A stretch of DNA of 64,000 bases, from the NCBI GenBank assembly GCA_037951105.1, contig JBAMJV010002956.1, forward strand, positions 26,924 through 90,923. The letters run 5' to 3'. A model generated the notes under the pieces. That model had not been told where the DNA came from. It did not search any database and was given only the letters and a program-made list of their open reading frames with translations. This document shows positions 53,686-64,000 of the stretch, piece after piece (the first letter of the stretch is position 1; each line of letters begins with the position of its first letter). Source of the DNA: Echinarachnius parma (taxonomy: Eukaryota > Echinodermata > Echinoidea > Clypeasteroida > Echinarachniidae). The translations under genes were made by a program, and so were the position numbers.

Positions 53686-54942
53686 CTTGCATGATGACTG
53701 CATGCGTGAATGACTAGACCTGTCGGAGGCAACGTTAATAAAGCGACAACTGTGTTTGTAATTTGTACAAATTTGTTTAGAAAGAAAGAGATTTAGTCAA
53801 TGTGTTGTATATAGTGATGTGTACATCTTGTTTTCTATGTGTGTATGCACTGTACGTGTGCATGTAAAAATGTCTTGTTTGTACAAATACACGACATGAC
53901 GCCATACACATACATGTATGTATATTATGACACCATTTTGTTGTAACATTTTTTTCAATAATTCTGGAATGATGTATCGTACGTTGCAGTGGCAGTTGGG
54001 GGAGATTGTGATTATAATACATTTAGACCTCTTTTTGTCTATATATACATTTTTTGACAATAATTGATTTAGAATTATGATTTTGTTTTATTTTGTATCA
54101 AAGCAGAAATTAAGTGAGCATAGACTTATACACGATGTATCTAGGTGACTTTATAGTTAGTCTGTTTGACGAGGGTATGCATAATCGTGTGAGAAATTTA
54201 CTTGACTGTATATGAAATATCAACTTCAAGTGAATTTTGATACGACTACATTCTTCTTACTTAGCATATACTACTGTTCATGTAACTGTCGCACTTTAAA
54301 TTTTGTCCATATAACATGTATATTGTGGTTAATTATTTGAGTTAATAATTCAAACGCTAGTCTCAGGGATCTACAAGCACATGTTTTATTTAGTGTTAAA
54401 ATCGTTTGTGATTCTGTTTTTTTTTTTTGTACCTAAGCTAATTTGTTTCGAGATTTAACAAAAATAAAGCAAAACTCATATTATGCATTTGAATGTAAAC
54501 ACATAATGCTGCCATTTGTGATATTATGTAATAGATAATCTTTTTTGCTGATGTCAGTATCCTTTCAGAAAATGTTGAATTTCTTGACGTTATAACCACA
54601 ATATATAGATGACTGACGCAGGACAGATCTGAAGGGACAAAATTAAAACCATGTTGCATAATTTTTGCCTATGATGGTAAACTTTAATACATTTTATTTC
54701 CCATTTTTCCGGGGACAGAAAAACAATATAACATAATAATTGTATAATGACAAAAAAAAAGGACTAGTGCCCGACTATTGCCAAAAGTTCCTTTAAAGGC
54801 TTTCCTCGCTAGTCGACAGATAACCAAGAATGTATTTGAAGCTGGTCAAACAAGATAAAGAAGAAGAAACAGCATAAATTAGCATTTGTTATTGTTAGCA
54901 TAATATTCTTTCAAACATATAGGGAAACTGACCAGAAATATA
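53686..54942. other. Non-coding stretch, no feature recognised
   Basis: AT-rich with several AATAAA words (for example near 53,734 and 54,463). No gene is recognised. Confidence 0.45.
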
Positions 54943-55247
54943 TAATATGAATGAAAAAGAGCAAAGAAAATGGGATTCCAACGGGATTCCAACCCCAGAC
55001 CACCGGATTGCTAGACCGGTGCTCTTACTGACTGAGCTTTAGAAAACCCTAGTGCGGTGCTCGTCTCTGAAACCCCGTCTTCTGACCACACGAGCAATGA
55101 AAACTAAGGGGTTTCAGGGACGAGCACCGCACTAGGGTTTTCTATATATAGCTCAGCTGGTAAGAGCACCGGTCTAGCAGTCGGGAGGTCTCGGGTTCGA
55201 ATCCCGTTGGAATCCAATTCTCTTTGCTCTTCTTCATTCATAATATT
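54943..55247. mobile_element. Head-to-head pair of tRNA-Ala-like SINEs (large hairpin)
   Basis: The right half (+) has A box TAGCTCAGCTGG at 55,149-55,160 and B box GGTTCGAATCC at 55,194-55,204. The left half (-) repeats the same unit with a decayed B box (54,984-54,994) and anticodon arm CCGGTCTAGCAATCCGG, whose loop would place AGC (Ala). The arms are inverted copies around a short spacer at about 55,078-55,105. Acceptor stems do not pair, so these are SINE-like copies and not functional tRNA genes. Confidence 0.8.
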
Positions 55248-57912
55248 CTTTATTAGAGTGGGTCACACATAAGAGTAAGAGAGTAAGCTAGAGAAATATC
55301 ATGAACTATTTTTTGTTCATTGTCCCTTTAAAAAATAAGTTTTAAAAGAAGGTGCTGATTTATTTATTTCCTTGTGTCTGTAAACAATGCCAAAAACTCT
55401 AATTATCGATTAAATTGTTTAAATCTCTCCTTTCAGTGTTTATTAGCTGCTGTTTCCATTTGTGGTAAACTTAAATACAGTAGCTTGTCTTTTTACTTTA
55501 TAACAAGCCAGAATTTTCGTTGATTCTGTAAAACCATTAAGATGATGTTTGTCCGAATGATTTGTGTAACAGTGTTTGTCCATTTGTAATTCGTGTGACT
55601 GAGCGACCAAAATAGTTCATAAATAGCTAGGTTTGTCTAGATTTTTTTTTAAAGAATATTGTATAGAAAAATCAGATTAGGACACTAAATCTAAAATACA
55701 AAGATGATATCTTAGAACATTTCCTTTGCACTATATAACTACTTTTGTATTTTGTACATAAAATCTGTATACAGTGTGACCTTTTCCATAACTTGTTATT
55801 ATACTTTTATTACTTTCTATATAAATTGCCAGAGTGTGTTTTTTGTTTATTATAGGGGACATGGTAGTACATACTAAACAAAGAATAGGAGATGTTTTTA
55901 TATGCATAGATAGGACAAGATAATGAACATAGACTTGATTTTTTTTACGCTTGTTTGCTAGTAAAACTTAAAAAGAAAAAACATATTCTGTATATTGTGC
56001 ATTAAGAAAAAAAATAGTGGGAAAAAAGAAAGAACTTTGCTTATGCATTCTATGCTCAATTTGTTACAAATAAATAATGCAGGTTTCATTTGTAGTATAG
56101 TTAAAAAGGGGGATATCTTTTCTTTTCTCTATTTATGAATTATCTCACCCCTTTTTTCAACTCTTTTCATTACACTTTGTGCTTCAGGTAAGCATGTACA
56201 TGTATAATTCTCTTCTTTTTTTTTTTATAGAAAAGAAATATCCCGTTTGTAATTTTTGGGGACAACTATTAGTGTCAAGACCTGAATAGTAACGATGCAA
56301 TCAGAAACTGGCTCAATTTGAGCTCGCCTCCTTTTGCAAATAGTATTTGATTTATGTTTTGATAAATAAATTGAGTACTTTAAAAATAATTTCTATTCTA
56401 ATTTTGTTAAGTGGGTATGACTCCTCAATTTATCTTCTTTCCTCTGTGAGGTATGGCGTAGCTAGATTGGGTTATGATATGATTACTTTTTTGTATTAGA
56501 TGAATTTATAGCTTAATAATTTTGAATTTGATACTGATTTAACAAACCAGTAGGTCTTTTTTTTTCTTCTTCATTTTGTATTTATAATACACATGTTCTA
56601 TTTATTGTGAATTATTTGCGTAAGAAATGGCAAATTAAAAATTCACAGTTGTACTTTGATAACGAGAGATATTTGAGTTAGGTATCTTTGTTGTTGTTGT
56701 TGCTTTTTCATTGAATGATTTTGTTTGACATTGTGGGTCTTAGAGATTTTGTACAAATGCATTACAAGGCTGCCCTGTGTCCCATTAAACTTATGAACAG
56801 TGAACTTTCCTCGCTTCGAGTTTGTCATTCATTTCTTGTTTCCGTTACATCCGAATTATGAATTCAAATGAATTATGTGAATGAAATTGTGGATGCGCTT
56901 GTGATTGTATGTGTGTATGTGTGTGTGTGTGTGTTTGTGCATATTAGTTTGTGTGTGTGTGTGTGTGTGTGTATATACGTATGTGTAATCCACTCTGGAC
57001 TATTTCTGATGATAGGAAGAAGTCAGCAATATAAGTCACTGATTATGGTTAGTTATCTAGGTAATCATGTATTACCTCCTAATTTAATTTTAGCTGGCAT
57101 CTATTAACCAACTATCTTGTTGCATACTTATAGCCCTCTTATCTAAAACAGACTTAGAATGTAAGCTAGTAGTAGTGCTTGTATGAATACAGGCCCTGGG
57201 CCCATATTTATTTTTAAAAAGCAAAACATTACTAGTTTGGTTCCATCTTATATGTCTATTTTAAATAATAGGGCTAAGCATGCAACAAGAGATCCTTTGA
57301 GTTGTCAACTATTAACTTTGCAGGTAATGCTTACTCGTCGTCCCCCATAGAATTAGCTGTAAAGAAGAACCGCATGATAATGTGAGCCATTCTTATGTAC
57401 AGCAAATTATACGGCAGGCCGTGGGGCGAGAATGTCTCACTGTTCCGAGGATCGCTGGAGACGAAAAAGTAGCAAATTTAGGAAACGACATTGCCTCAGA
57501 AAAATGGCCCTAGGATCCAAACGCCTTACCCAAAATCAATGCCCATGGTATCATTTTGTTGGAAAAAGAATGTTCTACCCAATCAAACAAAAAACAATGA
57601 CATTTGGTCGATGGTGTTGATGAAATTAACGATTGTAGGTATGCATCCTTTCTGGGCCACCCTGTATATTGTACATATTGTTTATGCTTGATTGAATAAA
57701 CTGGAAACTCATATTGAATGGCATTTTAAAAATGAAATTGACGTGGAAGAACAGAGACAAGTAATTGTATACTCATATAAGATAAGGCATAGGGCATTAT
57801 AGAGTTTTACTCCATTATCAAAAGCCAAATTAGTTGTATTATTACAGTAAAACAACATTTTGATGTCATTGCTTTAATACTATATTACTTTCGGTTTCCT
57901 ACCCCAGTGAAG
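55248..57912. other. Non-coding intergenic stretch
   Basis: AT-rich with a GT microsatellite at 56,909-56,973. A 'gggccaccctgtatat' end near 57,654 resembles the terminal repeat of the TA-flanked element at 63,198, but its partner end is not found. Confidence 0.45.
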
Positions 57913-57921
57913 TATAGCCCC

Positions 57922-58811
57922 CCCCCCCCCCCGGCCGGGGGGGGGGGGGGCACTCGAATTATTTTTTGACGGGGGTGTGCCGCACGGAAATCTGAAATGG
58001 GGGTCTTAAGAGCTGACTACAAGCACAAAATATAGGGTCCTTGGAGCTACAAAAACCCTGAAACGGGAGTTAAAGGGGACCGACCACCAGGCAAAGAACA
58101 ACACATTATTATATGTTTTGGTACCGTTCTGTGATATCAAATAGATACCCAACATTTTGCAAAGGGTTGTGTAATTCATAAACAAAGCAATTAATTTCCA
58201 CCACTTACGGAACCACTGCTATTACCTGGTTCCATACGGGCCAACCATTTGCGAGTGCGCCTATGCTATTCACGCGCACGTTTGTAAACAATAGATTCCC
58301 GGGCGATTCGTTCGCTCTGCACACATTGCAATTCACCGCACACATAGCAGTCTGCGTAATTCAGACCGCATGAACGCATGCTTTAGAATGGTGATGCGTT
58401 TCCAATTTTTTTTTCTTTTTTCTGGAAACATATTTTTGTGAACTTGTTGATGGAATGGAATACTAAAGATGTTACCTTTCTTTAATAAGAATATTATTTT
58501 TGGTTGGTGGTACCCTTTAAGGGGTCTAAGGAGCAGACTAAAACTACAAAATACGGGCAAAATACATGAACTTGGAGCTACCAAAGACCTACGGAAACCC
58601 TCAAATGGTGGTCCAGGAGCTGACTAGAAGAAGACTAATGGACTTGGCGCTACTCAACTACCTAGCCAAGTCATTCCGGGGGTCTATAGAGCGGCAATTT
58701 TTGAAAATCGGGTATCTTGAGAGCGGCAATCGGGTGTGAAAATGGGGGTCTTGTAAGCGGCACATACCCGTCTTACATTATACATGAGTGCCCCCCCCCC
58801 CCCCCGGGGGG
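57922..58811. mobile_element. Element with C-run/G-run inverted ends and 9-bp target duplication
   Basis: The left end is a C run, GGCC, then a G run and CACTC. The right end is GAGTG, a C run and a G run. TATAGCCCC occurs at 57,913-57,921 and again at 58,812-58,820. No transposase is seen. A second MITE sits inside. Confidence 0.72.
58070..58520. mobile_element. TTAA-flanked MITE, family D, nested
   Basis: A 451-bp element with TTAA flanks and inverted ends AGGGGACCGACCACCA and AGGGTACCACCAACCA. It lies within the element at 57,922-58,811, whose 'ggggtcttaagagctgact' style sequence resumes on both sides. Confidence 0.8.
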
Positions 58812-58820
58812 TATAGCCCC

Positions 58821-59498
58821 GTAGCGTGGTTATTGTTCGACTGATTGGGTGGTGTGGGGGGGGGGGGGTACCCATTTTGTATTTCCGTATTTTTTAGATT
58901 TGCTATCCTCATGTTGTTCATTTTTTTATAATAGCTATACACCACTGTCACCCACCCCTCAACAACAAAAATGGCCTAAGAGAATGTCTTTTATATCTTT
59001 TGTTGCCTATAGTTATTTGAGTTTGATTTATATTTCGCCTTATGGGCGTTCATTATAATATAGCAACAACAAAAAGGCGTCGACCAGCAATACGCCACTG
59101 ACTATCATGAAGCATTAAGTGCACTTTGAACCTACCTATAGACATTCTTTGTTGCAACGCTATTAGTCAATAACAGATTTGGTACTGAGCGCATGTCTTA
59201 TAGTTTCACATTGTCTCATAAAATATTTATTTATGATAAAACATAATATAGATGTGCACGGATCATTTTGTACAAGGTTTGGGGGAATTCCACCAAACGA
59301 ATTCTATAGACAAGTCAACTTGCAGCAGCTTGAACATGTTGGTTCAACAGTAGCTATTACCGATTATAATAATTAGCATACATGATATTACGAGACTGTA
59401 CAAAAGTTTCAATAGAATTGGCGCACCAACGACTTTGAAGACAGAAATATTGATTCGATATTTTGGATCACAAACTTGACAAAATTTAGGTAGAGAAA
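58821..59498. promoter_or_regulatory. Upstream region of TMEM254-like gene
   Basis: Sequence between the last repeat and the ATG at 59,499. No TATA box or start site can be assigned. An in-frame TAG lies at 59,487-59,489. Confidence 0.3.

Positions 59499-64000
<4,502 letters not shown>

Noticed and set aside
55143..55216. Functional tRNA-Ala gene
   Set aside because: A and B boxes are present, but the 5' and 3' acceptor sequences do not pair and the anticodon stem has mismatches; better a SINE head.
57432..57691. Short plus-strand frames of 62 and 66 codons
   Set aside because: No domain recognisable, and nearby 'gggccaccctgtata' suggests degraded transposon sequence.

Overview
The window is animal nuclear DNA: AT-rich, intron-rich, and crowded with small non-autonomous DNA transposons, tRNA-derived SINE-like pieces, non-LTR retrotransposon sequence, microsatellites and unusually many long poly-C/poly-G runs. 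The two recognisable host genes and this repeat style suggest a marine invertebrate, plausibly a deuterostome such as an echinoderm. The species-level guess is inference only.

Layout. Positions 1-19,473 contain no coding region I can support; they hold simple repeats and at least eight separable mobile or foldback elements. From 19,474 to 50,649 (+ strand) lies a KDM6/UTX histone H3K27 demethylase gene. I resolve 21 coding exons whose intron phases all agree, giving about 1,492 codons: an acidic first exon, part of the TPR array, a long Q/P/S-rich centre, the JmjC domain with all iron and 2-oxoglutarate ligands, and the C-terminal zinc-binding domain. Intron 4 carries an antisense, 5'-truncated but otherwise open LINE with an 820-codon reading frame, plus an older LINE relic. 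From 50,650 to about 59,480 there is a probable long 3' UTR followed by repeats. From 59,499 to beyond the right edge lies a TMEM254-like small membrane protein gene (+ strand, four exons, the last one cut by the window end).

The most unusual feature is a set of local, decayed 'echo' copies of exons next to the real exons of both genes, mostly displaced by about 145-215 bp. Exon 4 of the UTX gene is followed by four further copies at 156-161 bp period, all still open and with intact donors. Exons 2, 5, 14, 15 and 19 have upstream copies that keep the 3' splice site and 5' exon end but soon hit a stop or frameshift. TMEM254 exon 4 has three such echoes in its upstream intron.

Many transposon insertions can be read in detail: TTAA-flanked MITE families, a hAT-like element with a perfect 8-bp target duplication, a C-run/G-run-ended element with a 9-bp duplication and a MITE nested inside it, and a TA-flanked foldback element whose empty site is represented elsewhere in the window. 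The two host genes have no evident functional link beyond adjacency.
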